Origin: Entrophospora sp. SA101
Taxonomy: Eukaryota; Glomeromycota; Glomeromycetes; Entrophosporales; Entrophosporaceae
Assembly (NCBI GenBank): GCA_958430865.1
Contig: CAUDNR010002224.1
Location: 65,515 to 129,514 of the forward strand
Length of the DNA stretch: 64,000 nucleotides
Reading direction: 5' to 3'
In this document: piece after piece, positions 22,649-35,980 of the stretch
How positions within the stretch are numbered: the stretch's first letter is position 1
Layout: the number at the start of each line of letters is the position of its first letter
The notes under the pieces: generated by a model
What the model was told of the DNA's origin: nothing
What the model saw: only the letters and a program-made list of their open reading frames with translations
Databases searched by the model: none
Program-made: the position numbers and the translations under genes

Positions 22649-23932
22649 GATATACTTTTATGATTACTTTTAAAGCTTCACATACAAAGTTTATTAATAC
22701 TATAATTGCATTCAAGAATTATATACAACTGTTAGAATTTTCAAACTCATCATATTTGAAAAAAATATGATTTTCAATTATGCAAATTGTTAATAAGTTT
22801 CTATAATTATTATTAACATTATTATCCTTGAAAAAAAAAATATATTTATGAAAATTCTCATGTAACAAATATAAATTTAGGTGTCTGGTAACATCTAGTT
22901 AATACTAAAATTATTAGTTAATACTGCTTGCTCTTTCAATTGTGACTTGAATCAATCAGTTCCTTATAGTTCTCTACTAGGGCTCCGGACAATCATATTA
23001 GAGGTCATAGGGCACTCAATTAGTGAGAATGACCATTTTTACCCCCAAAAAGCTTGATAATTTTACCCTGAAATTTTCATATCACATCCAAAAATATATA
23101 ATTTTACCTATGAAATTACCTATGATATTTTATTTGTTTTATTTAAACATTTAGACAATGCAGAATAGACAATAAAATCTTTTCATCTGTTAGAATTTTA
23201 TAAATTTTAAATGCATTTGAGTGTAAAATAATCATATTTGTATTATTCATACTATTCACACTAATTGAAACTTGAACTATCAAGATAATAGATGATTTGT
23301 TTTCATGACAAATGTGAGAACAATTCATGTTCATCTTTGCTTGTTAAATAAATAATATTATTTTGAAGATTAATATATACTTTACAGAAAACATTTGAAA
23401 TAATATTGTCACCGATTAAACTTTGGGAGAGCGTATTTTTAATTGGTGATAACAATTATTTTTATTTTGTGTGGATCAGAATGAAGGTTATCAACGAATT
23501 GATTTTGGGTTAGCGAATAATTTTGTTTAAAGAAGATAAAAGTTTTAAATAAAATATTTATTATTTTATTTATTTAGTTTTTCTTAGTCGAAACTAATTA
23601 ACTTATTACAAAGTTACTTTACAAGTACATTGAATTCAAGCTCCTTATATACAATTCAATTAATTAGTAATTCTAATATTTCAAAATTGAAATTTCCGTT
23701 CAATATTGTAATAATATTTCAAAATTGTGCCGATATTTCAAAATTGTAATATTGGAAATACGATTCTTCCTTAATAAAGTTAAATAAATTACGACGTTAT
23801 ACAAATAATTAATAGAAATAAAAATAAAAATAAAACATATTACGAAAATAGATGTAATACGGATAAAATAATACTAAATTAAGAAAATAAATAAAATATA
23901 ATAATAATAAAAATTAAGAATTTCGGAATTAG
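22649..23932. other. Non-coding stretch
   Basis: AT-rich with many stops. Interspersed ATTTCAAAATTG repeats at 23675-23745. No gene supported. Confidence 0.4.
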
Positions 23933-24710
23933 TTAAATTCGGCCAAAAGAGCATCCGAATCTAATTCCAGTGACAATATCAACATTAGTTATTGACTCTT
24001 TTGTGTAAGAATGATAATTTCCTGTAGTTGAGTGATAATATAATGCTAGAAATTGAACAAGATGGATTTTAGAATTAATTAATGCAAAGGCAAATCCTCC
24101 TTTAATTGCTGGATATATTGATGAGATATTTGCAATGGTGATAGCTGGTATAGAAGGTTATTCTGCATTAAATTTAAAATTAGTAACATGTTTTTGAGAA
24201 AATTTTATGAGATTAAATATTCTTACCAGAACTATTTAAATTTAGTTGGTTCAATCCAGTATCTTGAGTTATTTGATTTATATTGTCTAATCTCTTTCTC
24301 ATTCCCCATCTTATTAAACATAATTTTGGTTGATTGTTATTACTATTAAGATTGCTAACTGCTTGTGACACTAAACTACTTATTGTAGATGGATTTGTAT
24401 TTGTATTTGAATTTTGGTTGGTTAATTGGATATTTGCTTTGATTCGAAACATATTTTTAGAAGTGTATGCTTTGTTTTGAGTACAATATTCTATTAAAGC
24501 TGAAAAATTAAGTGCATGAAACTAAATTTCATTAAAATCAACAAATTAGTCAATTAGTTTTAAATATTTTGAGAACTACTTTTACTTGCACTAAATAACC
24601 AGTCACAACTAGCACCATGAATTTTATATTTTTTAGAAGTAGAGGGTGTGAAATGTATAGATGATGATAATTCTTTTCTAAATTTTGATGTTCTTGATTG
24701 AGCTTCACCA
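23933..24710 (-). CDS. Uncharacterised multi-exon gene (3' exons)
   Basis: Three minus-strand exons join in frame: 24710-24586, 24499-24227 and 24144-23933 (TAA). Donors are GTAAAA and GTAAGA, acceptors are TTTCAG and ACCAG, with matching phases. The protein reads GEAQSRTSKFRKELSSSIHF, then YKIHGASCDWLFSA, IEYCTQNKAYTSKNMFRIK, an N/Q-rich linker, and a C-terminal block ISSIYPAIKGGFAFALINSK through to GIRFGCSFGRI. An upstream exon is likely at about 24785-24835 (ISSYMDSHY). I do not recognise the family. The compatible splicing over three exons suggests a real gene. An alternative is a well-preserved remnant. Confidence 0.45.
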
Positions 24711-24839
24711 CTGATAAAAAATAGTATATGATTTATTATTAATGGTCATAAAGATTTTATGATTTTCAGATAAAGAAGTTACTTACTAATGTGAATCCAT
24801 ATAACTTGATATACATTTGTATACATGTACATTGAAAAA

Positions 24840-25234
24840 AAAAGTCTAAATCACATTCTGAATTCTGTCTGTTAGGTATGCCTTTATCTATCATTTCAAT
24901 ACTAATCACAAATTTTTATTAGAAAATAAATTTAATATTTATCAATAACATTCATAATTTTATGAACAGTTTTTATGTGTATCTCAATAAATTCAAAATA
25001 TATTGAATGTCACTATCTTCACAATCCATAGAAACTAGATTAAAACTTTGAGATTTTTCTGCAATTGTTAGCTGATCATGTTTACAATTTGATTCCAATG
25101 AATAATTTGAAATACTTGAGATAGTGTTTCTAAAACCATTTATAGCAACAGATCATCCAATATTTGCTAGATCTAGTGATTAATCTGAAAAAATACATGT
25201 TTAAAGAAATTATCAAGATAATTTGAATCACTTA
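24840..25234. other. Upstream region of the minus-strand gene
   Basis: Further exon-like minus-strand snippets may occur, but none can be placed with confidence. Confidence 0.3.
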
Positions 25235-25812
25235 TTATAGTATAGAGCTTGGATCCGGATATCCTATTCATTTGTATTATTAATATTAATATTATTGTGA
25301 TAGAAAAACGGGTTTATCGAAACACCATCCAATCATATGATGGCATGTGACATAGCCTTTTTCGTTTTCGTTTTTCTTTTTTTTTTGTTAATATTAATAT
25401 TAATATTCGTATTCTTAATTAGTATTTTTTGTCATCATTATTGTCTATTTATTTGTTAATTAGTTAGTGGGACAAAAATAATTTAATTTTGACTGAGTAA
25501 AAATATATCTTTCTTGTTTAAGAACAAAAATAAATCAAAGAATTAAATAAGTAAAATAATTTAGTTAGTATTAGATCAACCAAATATTATTATTATATAT
25601 ACTAATACTAATGTGGATATTAATATAGTAATAGAAATCCATTTCTCACCTTACAGATATCTGGATATCCGTTTATCAAAATCTCTCATCCAGATATCCT
25701 ATCCATTCATCAAAACCCTATCTGGATATCCTATCCATTCATCAAATCTCTATCCAGATATCTGCGGATATCCTAAGGATTTTACTATCCGGATCCAAGC
25801 TCTATTATAGTA
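25235..25812. mobile_element. hAT-type MITE with 8-bp target duplication
   Basis: The element spans 25243-25804 (562 bp) and begins TAGAGCTTGGATCCGGATA. Its end is the exact reverse complement of those 19 bases. Flanks are perfect 8-bp direct repeats TTATAGTA at 25235-25242 and 25805-25812. Eight-base target sites and TAG-starting ends are characteristic of hAT elements. The right third holds about three imperfect ~32-bp repeats built around GATATCCTATCCATTCATCAA. No transposase frame, so non-autonomous. Confidence 0.88.
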
Positions 25813-25940
25813 TTCTCACCAGCATAGTGGACACTGTTGCAGGTCACAAAAAAATGATCAACTTAACATATGTTATGGTGAAAGTTCTTGCAAAAGTTTG
25901 ATTATAAAAGTGTGAGATAATTTTGATCTTGCTGATGATC

Positions 25941-25950
25941 NNNNNNNNNN
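25941..25950. other. Assembly gap (10 N)
   Basis: Ten N. The sequence to the right is the start of unit B and is identical to 42651 onward, so the contig ends inside a repeat. Confidence 1.
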
Positions 25951-27044
25951 AATATTAATATGTATTTACGCTTTACTCTCAAGTCAGGTATGTCTTCACT
26001 AAACCAAATTTATTAAATATTACCTCATTAAAAGAAAAAATAGAGACAAATATAAAATAAGAGGAAATTATTATGCATAGAACTATCATGAATTCATTGT
26101 TTGAGATAGGTTTATTATCATTACGAAAATATATAATTCAAAGACAAGGTCAAGGTCAGTTTTTATTTATTTATTATTTTATTAATTATTAACTAACTAT
26201 TCTAACTATTATGAGTTTTTCCAACTACTTTTTTAAGTTAAGGAAATTATAATGTTATTATACATGTTAAAGATTCAATTATCTAGCTCTCCAATTTCTT
26301 AAATGTAAATTAAAGATAAACAACCTTTCTTTTGAGAATAATTAATGAATGATTTGAATTCAGAATTAAAGAAATATTACAATTTAAAATGTTAGGAATA
26401 ATATTTCTTGGTAATTTCTGCAAGTTAATTATTTTATGGAAATTATATGACCAATCAATAAAGCTTTCGCCATGTTTTTCTTGTTTTCTTTTTCATTAAA
26501 GATTATTTAACGAAAAGATCTGCACGGAATTTAGCCAATCAAAATTTCTTTTCATAACGTCGATCATTACAGGGTATTATCCCTGGTTGAATTTAACCAA
26601 TCAGAATTTCTTCTAGAATTTTTCATACAATCGATCATTACGGTATTTAGTATTTCCATCTATGGAAATATCCCTGACTGCATTAGCAGTGTTGAAATTT
26701 CGTTGTGTAACTATTACAAATTTAGAAACTATATATATATATATATATATTCAAAAATTAAAATTTTGATTGGTGTGTAATGTTACTCCTCACATTCCCC
26801 ACACTGGATTTTCAACACTAATCATTAGCCAATCAAATCAAATTTCACGTGATATCTTGGTGACAATTTTTAACCAATCAAATATGATCGACGAAAATGT
26901 CCACTATGCTACACAAATTTGATGTAATTATCCAATTATTCAGTAAACAATATCAAATATGTATAAATACGGCTTTGATTTTAAAAAAATTCAAAAAAAA
27001 AAATATATATTATTATATTATATATTTATTGTAAATATACATAA

Positions 27045-28096
27045 ATGAATATTAATACGAAAAAAACAAATCATTTATTGATTTTAAGATTATTTCAAAT
27101 TTTATTCTCAATTATAGCATTTGGATTAGGTAAATAACTGATATCAATAACTGATAATTGATATAATGGATATTAATTTTCTTATTTCCACACAGAAATA
27201 ACGCAAATAGTGTTTTGGGTATTATTACATAAGTCAGTTATTGTTACATATTATACTACTTATTATTATAATAAAATTCGATAGTAAGTTCCTTTTTTAT
27301 TATTTCAATCTCTCAAATTACATATTTAATTACTGTTTTTTTATTTATTTTTTGTTCTATTCATTAACCATGTTAATAGTTATTATGCAGTGAAATGGCT
27401 TTATTTTACAGTTGTCATTACGTCTGTGCTGATCATAGGTAAATTAATTAAATAATGACAATGATGATGATAATGGTTAATGATTATTATGATTTAATGA
27501 CGATAATAATTAATTAATGATTATTTTTTATTATTAGGATATTTTATTATATTTTATAAGAAAAGATTAAAAAGTGGTCCATATAAAAAAGATTATTTTA
27601 TTGACAGGTAAACAGTTTATTTAATTAGAGATTTCTTGTTTTTAGTCAAAGCATTTAATTAATTCATTAATTAATCAATGATTCAATTTTTTTCTAAAAA
27701 TTATAATCATCTAGTGGACTATTCGTTGTATGGATACTTACAAGTATGTCTTGCTTTTTTGTTTTTTCGAAAAATCACAAATTAAATTGCAATTAAATTA
27801 ATTCACTTGTATATTTTTTTTTTCAATCAATTAAAGGTATCAATTATAAATCAACAACTTATCAGAAATTAACAGCACTTCCAATACAATGCGCAGAAAT
27901 CAGCTCAGTTCCTACTGAATATTCAATCTTATGTTACATGTACACCATATGTATGATTCTAAATTTCTTCATAGCTGCTAGTTACATATTATCATTCGTA
28001 ATTTCTTTTCATTTATACCACTATCATCATCAATGCCATGATCAAGCTTACAAAGCAATAAAGAATAACAGAGAAGAAGATGATAAAATTTTTTGA
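27045..28096 (+). CDS. Four-transmembrane protein, MARVEL-like (copy B)
   Basis: Same six exons, splice sites and 196-codon product as the gene at 6953-8004, shifted by 20092. The promoter (TATAAATA at 26962-26969, CCAAT boxes) is also identical. Confidence 0.75.
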
Positions 28097-28259
28097 AAAA
28101 ATCATTTTATTTGAGTTTTGATTTTTAATTATTAATATGTATAATATAATATATGATTGACATCATTATGTGATTATTACAGATAATAAATATACTATTT
28201 AAACTAGAAAAAATAAAATTATTCCATATAATTTTTGAATTCTTATAGTAAATAAGATA

Positions 28260-28619
28260 TGGATGTTTATTCGGATCAACCTCTCCAACCACTGATACCA
28301 ATACTAGTAATTCATTTCAATCACAAGAAGAACATAAATTAAAAATGGCAAAACAAGAACAAGAACACAGCAACAAAAAGGACAACAACGATGGCAACAT
28401 TGCCACAATAATTATCAACAAGGACATCATAATTATCGACAGCAACATCAACAAGGACAATATTCATCAGCTCAACAACAATCTCAATCAACACATTCTC
28501 CAGCCTATTAACTTTCCTTCAAATTCATCATCACCATATCCTTATAACTCAGTAACTTTGCCACAGCAACAACCACCTTCATTCAACCAAAATATCAATA
28601 AAAAAGATTATAGTTTATA
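28260..28619 (+). pseudogene. Gln/Asn/His-rich coding remnant (copy B)
   Basis: Identical to 8168-8527, including the frame switch. Confidence 0.3.
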
Positions 28620-28620
28620 A

Positions 28621-30622
28621 TCATTTCAAAAGTATTTATCATTTTTTTCTTAAATTGCTTAATTTTATTATGGTCATTCATAATAATAAATAAAAATATA
28701 TTTAATTAGATCAAAAAACAATGATAAACAAATTAAATAACTCAGAAGAGCCATATGGTAATTATTATAATCATAATAATAATAAGGAATTTCTCATATA
28801 TCACATTAATAATTTTAACTTTTAATCAAGGAATGCAAATTGCTGATGGCAAAATGAAAATGAGTTCTGGTTTACTTAAATTTGAAACTATTTCAGATTT
28901 AGGAATTTATAACACATCTTCTATAAACCAAGGAATTGTAAAAATTAAAAATTGAATTCCAAATTATAAATTCCATAGATGTTTATTATTGGTGATGAAG
29001 TTTATGATGATAAAATTTTTCTGATAATAAAGTTTTTCTTCTATATTTTGAATCAAATTTCCACATTACCATCAACAATCCACGAAACAAAAAAAATGTC
29101 AAATGTAAATGTTCCACTACATAAAAAACTTGCAAACAATCCTAATATATTTCCAATAACCCTTTGCAATAATTTGGAAATAGTGATGCTAAAAAATTTT
29201 TGAATAATAGCCTAATTCTTTAAAACTTTCATTAAATATTTGATGCCACCTAAATTCAAAGTCAAATAGATATTATAAATAATTTAAAAAGATTTAGAGT
29301 TAGAAGTTATATCTATGCATGTGCATGTGTATGTATGTATACGTACCCTTCACTCCATAAATCTTTTGGGTTTGATGATAATCATGCTTTATTAAATAAT
29401 GGCTCTGATTCAAATAATGTCCTCCTCAACCAATTCCTAATCCTTGCTATTATTGTTGTTGTTTTTAATAGAAATCATTGAAGAGATACAGAGAAAAGAA
29501 TATTTGCAATATTATTATTATTGGTATTATTAGTAGCATTTAATAATAATAACAATTTATTTGTGATTGGTGATGAAATATTTTCCATGAACCTGCTGAT
29601 ATTAAGAGAAGTTGTTCATAAATAGAATTCATATTAATATATAGAAATATACTATATAATAATATTGTTGATTAAGTAACAAATGATGCAGATGCTGATA
29701 ATGATATGTGATCTAATGTTTGATCCATTAGGAGCAGTTGTGATGGTGGTGATGATGATGCCAATTTAATGATGCAGTTATATAGTCCATTATTCTCAGA
29801 ACATATGGTCTATCAGATATTGAGATGGTGAATGATTCCATGAATATTAAGCAGACCTCTCAAATTTGAAACATTTCAAGAAGGCTAAATAATCTTGACA
29901 ATAAATATGATTTAAGATTTATTTGTTCCTTTTTTTAATTGAGTCAGTAAAGTTGGTAGAGTTGATGATTTTATCATTAGTGCAACTCAAATTATCTTAG
30001 TGAAATAGTGCCCATATGAAAGGTTTGAAATCTTTTTCTATTTCTTTTTGTGTTCTTTTTATTCTAGTTTCTGTTGATTTTTTCAATCATGACAACATTT
30101 TGAATGTTAAAGATGCTATTATAACAGGAATTGACAAATGATTTTTACATGAAAGCTTGTTGCAACAATTAAAGATAACAAGTAAATTGATAAAATCACC
30201 AATATTAATTAATATTAACATTATTATATATGTAGAAAATGTAAACTTTTTTGTTATTATTAACAAGTTTCCAAAAAAAATAAATCTAATCATCATTTTT
30301 TTTAATATACAGGTGTTAGCAGAAAGGATCTACATGTAAGTCTATTACTATTATAGATTCATGGAAAGTACAAAATAAAGATAGTAATAGTCTATACTAA
30401 CTTTTCGTCTTTCTTAATTTTATATATTCATTTAGTAATAATAATAATAATAAAAATAATAATGATATATAATTTTTTTTGTTCGCATAAATATTTTGTG
30501 AACACGAAAATTTATATTATCATCAAGTGAAAGAGATCTAATGCTCGATATTTCAGGCTTAAATTTTTTCATTTCAAATTAAATAATCGTAGAAAAAATT
30601 TTTATTTGGTTTTCATTTCATT
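28621..30622. other. Unit interior without a convincing gene (copy B)
   Basis: Same content as 8529-10530. Confidence 0.4.
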
Positions 30623-31692
30623 TCATTGCCTCTCTTTGAAATCAGCATAGAATTTTTCTATATTTTCAACATCATCTTTGCTACCCAAGAAAAATAGGAC
30701 ATCCGGAATGAATAGATTCCAGTACAATATCAAGCACTCGTTTCCTACCATCTGTAACTTGCCACTCACCATTTTGTTCAGCCAAAAAGACAATTCATAC
30801 AAGATACGAAGCTTGCCATTTTTTGATTTTTTGTCACCTGGATATGCGGATATTTCACTGTATAACAGAATTGAACCAATGTAACGAGTTGAATAAGGAT
30901 TTTTACCGAGAATCGAAATGTTTCTTACATGGTTCATATCAATATTTTTCATTTCCCTCACTTATTGAACATATCTTTCCACGAGATGGAATTATGATCT
31001 GTGTTAGTTGAGCGAGAGTGATCGAGGAAATAAATAAATCAACTAACTATAATAATTGGATGGATAGATTAATTAGATGTATTAATGTTTACATTAGGAT
31101 GAGTAAGAAAAAAATAAATCATGTAATAATATTAACTTCCTTCGCGCTAAAATTAATAATTTAATAATAAAAATTTTAAACTTTTGCGCGTCAAATAGTT
31201 ACTAATTGACTATTTACCGTTCTATAAATATCCAAAAATTGTACCAACATTTACATCAATATTAGAAAATCCATTTAATGGATCAAAAACAATGCTTAAC
31301 AATAATTGTATGTTTATCATCTTCTGAAACCATTACAGCAGCTTTACCAGATGAACAAAGTGTATTAACAGGCATCCCATTGGAGACACATCAAAATGTT
31401 TTATTCTTCACCTGAAATATTTGTTGAACCACCTACAGGTCCAGCTCTGAATTATTTGGGAAGGTGGTAGAAGGGAAGGAGGACAATTACCGCTCTTATC
31501 AATTATTAATTATTATTATTTATTATTTGCTAATTCAAAAGTCTAGCTCTTCTAACATTAGTAGCTACAAATTTGCAACCAAATTGAGTTGCATTTAACA
31601 ATCACCACTTGCATCCTTATGTTTACGTTGTTCATCAAGAACATGTCTTGTCAATGTGATAATATCAGTCGCAATATTACTTTAGACATATT
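30623..31692 (-). pseudogene. Fructose-1,6-bisphosphatase pseudogene (copy B)
   Basis: Carries the same lesions as copy A: 10-base deletion in the N-terminal exon, premature stop after STNISGEE, and an altered metal-binding signature FDPLNGFSN. Confidence 0.85.
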
Positions 31693-31803
31693 TTTATTAA
31701 TGAACCTAAACTATTTATATTATTATTATTATTTTGTAGATTTACTTGAATTATTACTTCCTCCGTATTATTATTACTTTTTTAAAAAAAGCAATTTCCC
31801 TAG

Positions 31804-32054
31804 GTAGCAATAATAATAATCATGATGAAAACTACGTTTCAGATTCTGAAGGTCAGTATCATCAGTAAAAAAATGGAGATCATGAAAGTGAACAAATCAA
31901 AGATCGTAAAAGTGTATTTATAGCATATGCCAAAATGCGTAGAAAATTAGAAACAAGTCGAGCTGTTTAAGGATGAAATGGAGAGAGAAAACAATACTGC
32001 AACACACAGCATATAGAATGAAGAAAGACGATGGCGGAACAACAATTGAAGAAG

Positions 32055-32111
<57 letters not shown>

Positions 32112-32422
32112 TTTGGAGAACTTTATCATAAAGAAAGACAGCAGACAATTATAAGTATAAAATTTTAGAATTTATTGATGATGGTGAAAAATCCGAGTTT
32201 TAAATTTATTAAAATCATTGGATGTTAAAAATGTGGTAATTATTATTATTGTTTCTAAATGGTATGATGAAGTTATGCTTGGTCCGGCACGTTTTGATCA
32301 TTATTGAGAAATGTGCAAAAGTATTAGATAAAGGTAATTTTGTAAGTGGTAAACGAATTACTCCTGTGGTGGTTCATGTTTATCAATTAGTAAGATAATT
32401 GTTAATGTTTGAAATTGTTGTA
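31804..32422 (+). pseudogene. IMPACT-ERCC1 pseudogene, IMPACT part only (copy B)
   Basis: Identical to 11712-12330, with the TAA microsatellite (32056-32110) in the old intron 1. The ERCC1 exon relic expected downstream is found about 6.3 kb away at 38696, in the following unit D. Confidence 0.8.
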
Positions 32423-33460
32423 ATTGTAATTGCTGTTGTTGTTGTTGGACCAAATTTAGGTAGACTATACATTTATGGTGTAATAATTATTATTGTTGTT
32501 GTTGATATCACTACCATATATCGAATTTGTTGGGGTTGTGTAGTAATCATTGGTAAATTTTATGATGCAGGATCAATATATAACATTGAAGGTGAGCTAG
32601 TATTGTTTTTGTTGTTGAAATTGTTATTGCTATTAAAACAAATTATAAACAGAATTATGGTTTGAAGGACTTTGACTATTAGATGATGATATTAATGATG
32701 GTGTTGTTGTGAAAAATACTTTGACCTTTGAGAAGAAGGTGGAGGAGGTGGAGGAGGAAAAGACATCATTTTCGTGCTACAAGCTGATGATGAAGCATTA
32801 TTAAAGATGATAAAGATCCTTATACGTCCTTTTTTGTCTATTTCTATTTAGCAATCACCAATATTCATACAATTTTATACGATATAAAAGGAAAATACCG
32901 ATTGATACAGAAATAATCAAAGTAAGACAAACTGAAATCACAATTGCTGAAACCGTTAAGGTGATGGCGGTGCAGGACTCGGTGAAGGTGAAATTGCTGT
33001 TGATGTTATATTGCTAGGAAATAGACCAGGAAATGATTTTACCCATTTGTAATTAGCTATATTAAGTAATTCACCAACAAATACTTGACCTCATTTTCTA
33101 ATTTGATTTTGTCTTCATGATTCCTTAGGCTTGAGCTCCTTCCAAAACCACCAGATAGGTATGCTTTTACTATTTATCATATTTTAATTGAATTACTCGT
33201 TTCAACAGGTGGCCCAGCTTTATTTGTTAGATACATAAATAATTTAATATATTGTCATAATTATCATCACTTTTATTAATTAATTTATTTAATTACTAAA
33301 TTTTACAATCATATAATCTCCAATTAAGTTTGCTTTATGGCGTGTAAGCGAGTTGATAGCAAATTCTGGTATTGTTACTGAGGTATATTCCATTTAAAAT
33401 TGTTTGCTGTTGTGTCTAACACAACTAATTCATGATTAGATGTTGATCCTAATGTCACCT
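32423..33460. other. Decayed low-complexity region (copy B)
   Basis: Same as 12331-13368. Confidence 0.35.
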
Positions 33461-33974
33461 GGCTCTTCAAGGAATTGCACCTGAAACACGTAGAGAATTT
33501 TCAAGCGTTAGTGATCCATTTGCTGGCAAATTGTATATTCATGGTGGAGTGCATGATGTGAGTATTCCTACTGTAAAATATTTTAAAGATTTTTTTATTC
33601 TACATGGAGATGATTTATCCTGGAGCCCAATTGGAACAACTGGTATAAATATGCCACCTTCTAGAATTGACCATGCTGCTGTATTGATTGCTATGGATTG
33701 GTCGTTTTTATTGGTGGAAGAGAATCTACTGAGATATACGTGGAGCTCTCATGAATAAGGTAATAAATAATAACTATAATGATTAATAATAAATGTTTAG
33801 TTATTAATTCAATATCAATTTATCATTTATTTAAAAAAAGCTTACATTATATATATACGATACTATAGCTGACACCTGGGGTGTAATGGTAATTATTAAT
33901 TAACACAGGTTATAGTTTGTGGTCCAAATATTGATCCCTGTATTGGACATACAGCTGTATATGGTAAATAATAA
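33461..33974 (+). pseudogene. Kelch-repeat pseudogene, C-terminal half (copy B)
   Basis: Identical to 13369-13882. Confidence 0.7.
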
Positions 33975-34055
33975 TGATAATTTTTTTCTTATCATCATTT
34001 AAAAAAATTGGTTTTTTTCATTTTGTATATTTGTTTCATGGTCAATCAATAGTCT

Positions 34056-34437
34056 ATATAGGTATTTACACCTGGTTTACTAACCATTGGTTGCTTTTAA
34101 AATCATGGATATAAACCACATTTTCAAACTCAATTCACCAGTTACAGTATCAAACATGATACCATCAAATAAAAATATTATATCATTATTAGTGTTAGAA
34201 CTAGCTGTAGCCCATGATATTAATACCGACAATGGCGCGAGGTTGCAGTTAAATCCTTCCATGGCGAAGTTGTTGCATCAAATGCTTGTGACAAATCAAG
34301 AGAAAAAATTCTTTTGATAGCCGACCATTAGAGAAACCACCCATAATATATAAATTATCGTTAACAATAATAGTGGAATGTACAAATCTTGGTCGGTTGG
34401 GCAGAATTTACTACTAATACTAAAAACAAGCATTTGA
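34056..34437 (-). pseudogene. Kelch-repeat pseudogene, N-terminal half, inverted (copy B)
   Basis: Identical to 13964-14345. Confidence 0.7.
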
Positions 34438-35449
34438 ACAATGTTAAAAATATTAAAAAGATACTTTGAAAAGTCATTTTTTAATTAAGATTGATTCGTA
34501 CGGCGATGTTGCCATGTATCCAAACCTGGACTTTAGGCTTAATCCTTCACCTGAAATTGTTAGTATTCGTGTTGTCAAAGTTGAAGACGAAGGTGGTTTG
34601 GGTTTAAAATGTGGTAAACGATAGAGATAACGGTATTATTACATTTTTATAAAAAATTATTTTTTCAAGAATAATAAATTTATTATTAAACAATTTAATA
34701 TAGCTTAATTAAATAGATGTCTAAGGGATTTTTAGGCGTATATGATAAAGAGGAAACTCTGGTCATATTTACCATTAAACAAATAATTGACAATATAAAT
34801 AAATTTGTTTGTTCAGACTGCTATTCTTTTTTGACTTTCAAAGTTTTTAGAAATTAAAGACAATTTTGAAAGTGAACAACGTTACTGAAAGTCCAACTTT
34901 CCACAAGATCTTTTTTATTAGAATTTTTTTTACCTTTAAAATAAAATCAATTTTTATTAAATGTTGCTTCTGGTTGTGTACTTTTCTATTAATCCGTCAA
35001 TAGTCCATTCTTGAGTCAATAATTCTGGAATATTATAAATACATAGATCACAAGCTAAACGTTTACCATATTTCTCCTTGATCAAAAATACTAAAGAGTG
35101 AAAACCCCAAGAGTCACGTAAAAAAACCTTTGATTAAATTAATGCTTCATTCAATTGCTTCGCTTAATTTGTGGACATTTTCCAATTGCCATCATTTAAA
35201 ATACCGCGGGTAGATAACAATCTAAAATATTATATCATGATGTGAAATACTTACTCATTGTATGGTTAAGCCAAATACAATTTCCGATTTAAATGTTAGC
35301 TTCGCCCACCATTGATGTTTCCCAATCGAAGGATAAAACATTCTTAGACAAGCCAGTCAAATTTTTGTTGAGTGACCCAAAAACATTGCCAATAATTGAA
35401 TATTTAAAAGAGAACCGAACAAATATTTGCTAGATCTAGTAAAAATATT
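34438..35449. other. Mostly non-coding, with a minus-strand coding scrap at 34957-35132 (copy B)
   Basis: Same as 14346-15357. Confidence 0.35.
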
Positions 35450-35980
35450 GTGACACGCTCCAACCAACGCGTGCTTAATGTCGTGCCCAAACCATAATGA
35501 ATGTGACGTGGCACGCCCAATTCCGTGCCTCAGTTGGTACATGGCTCTTCCGTGAATTCCTGCCCTTCTTCCATAGTGTCGCCAAGCAAATAATCAGTTG
35601 CCAGTCTAAATTACTTGTGGGGACAAACATGCATTATCAGTACCGCCTTACTGAACAGCATTCTGCAGAATCGGGGTGGAGACTGTAATAATAAGTGGAA
35701 GCTTTATGCCACCTTGCAAGCTCACTCTTATATATGATTGAAGCCAACCGAGAGGCCTATACAAGGGTCCCATCTGATGAACTACCACGGACACCCCACT
35801 AAGTGAGATGCCATAGGCAGTCTTGAGCACAGTCAAGAAAAAAAAAAGAAATGGATTGATTATTTATATGTATAAAAATCTGTAATACATGATTTTTCAA
35901 ACAAACAATTCTTTGTCCAATAATATTCAATTGTTTTTTTTTGGCGTTTTTGTTTTTTATAATTGATCTACAACAACACA
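35450..35980. mobile_element. Possible solo LTR-like insertion (copy B)
   Basis: Identical to 15358-15888: GC-richer block with TG...CA ends and no target duplication seen. Confidence 0.3.

Larger units (their letters stand above)
25951..31109. repeat. Segment shared with copy C (42651-47809)
   Basis: Offset 16700. Identity runs from the gap edge to 31109, where B continues AAAAATAAATC and C continues TAAATTTTCC. The first ~550 bases differ in origin from the left flank of copy A. Confidence 0.85.
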
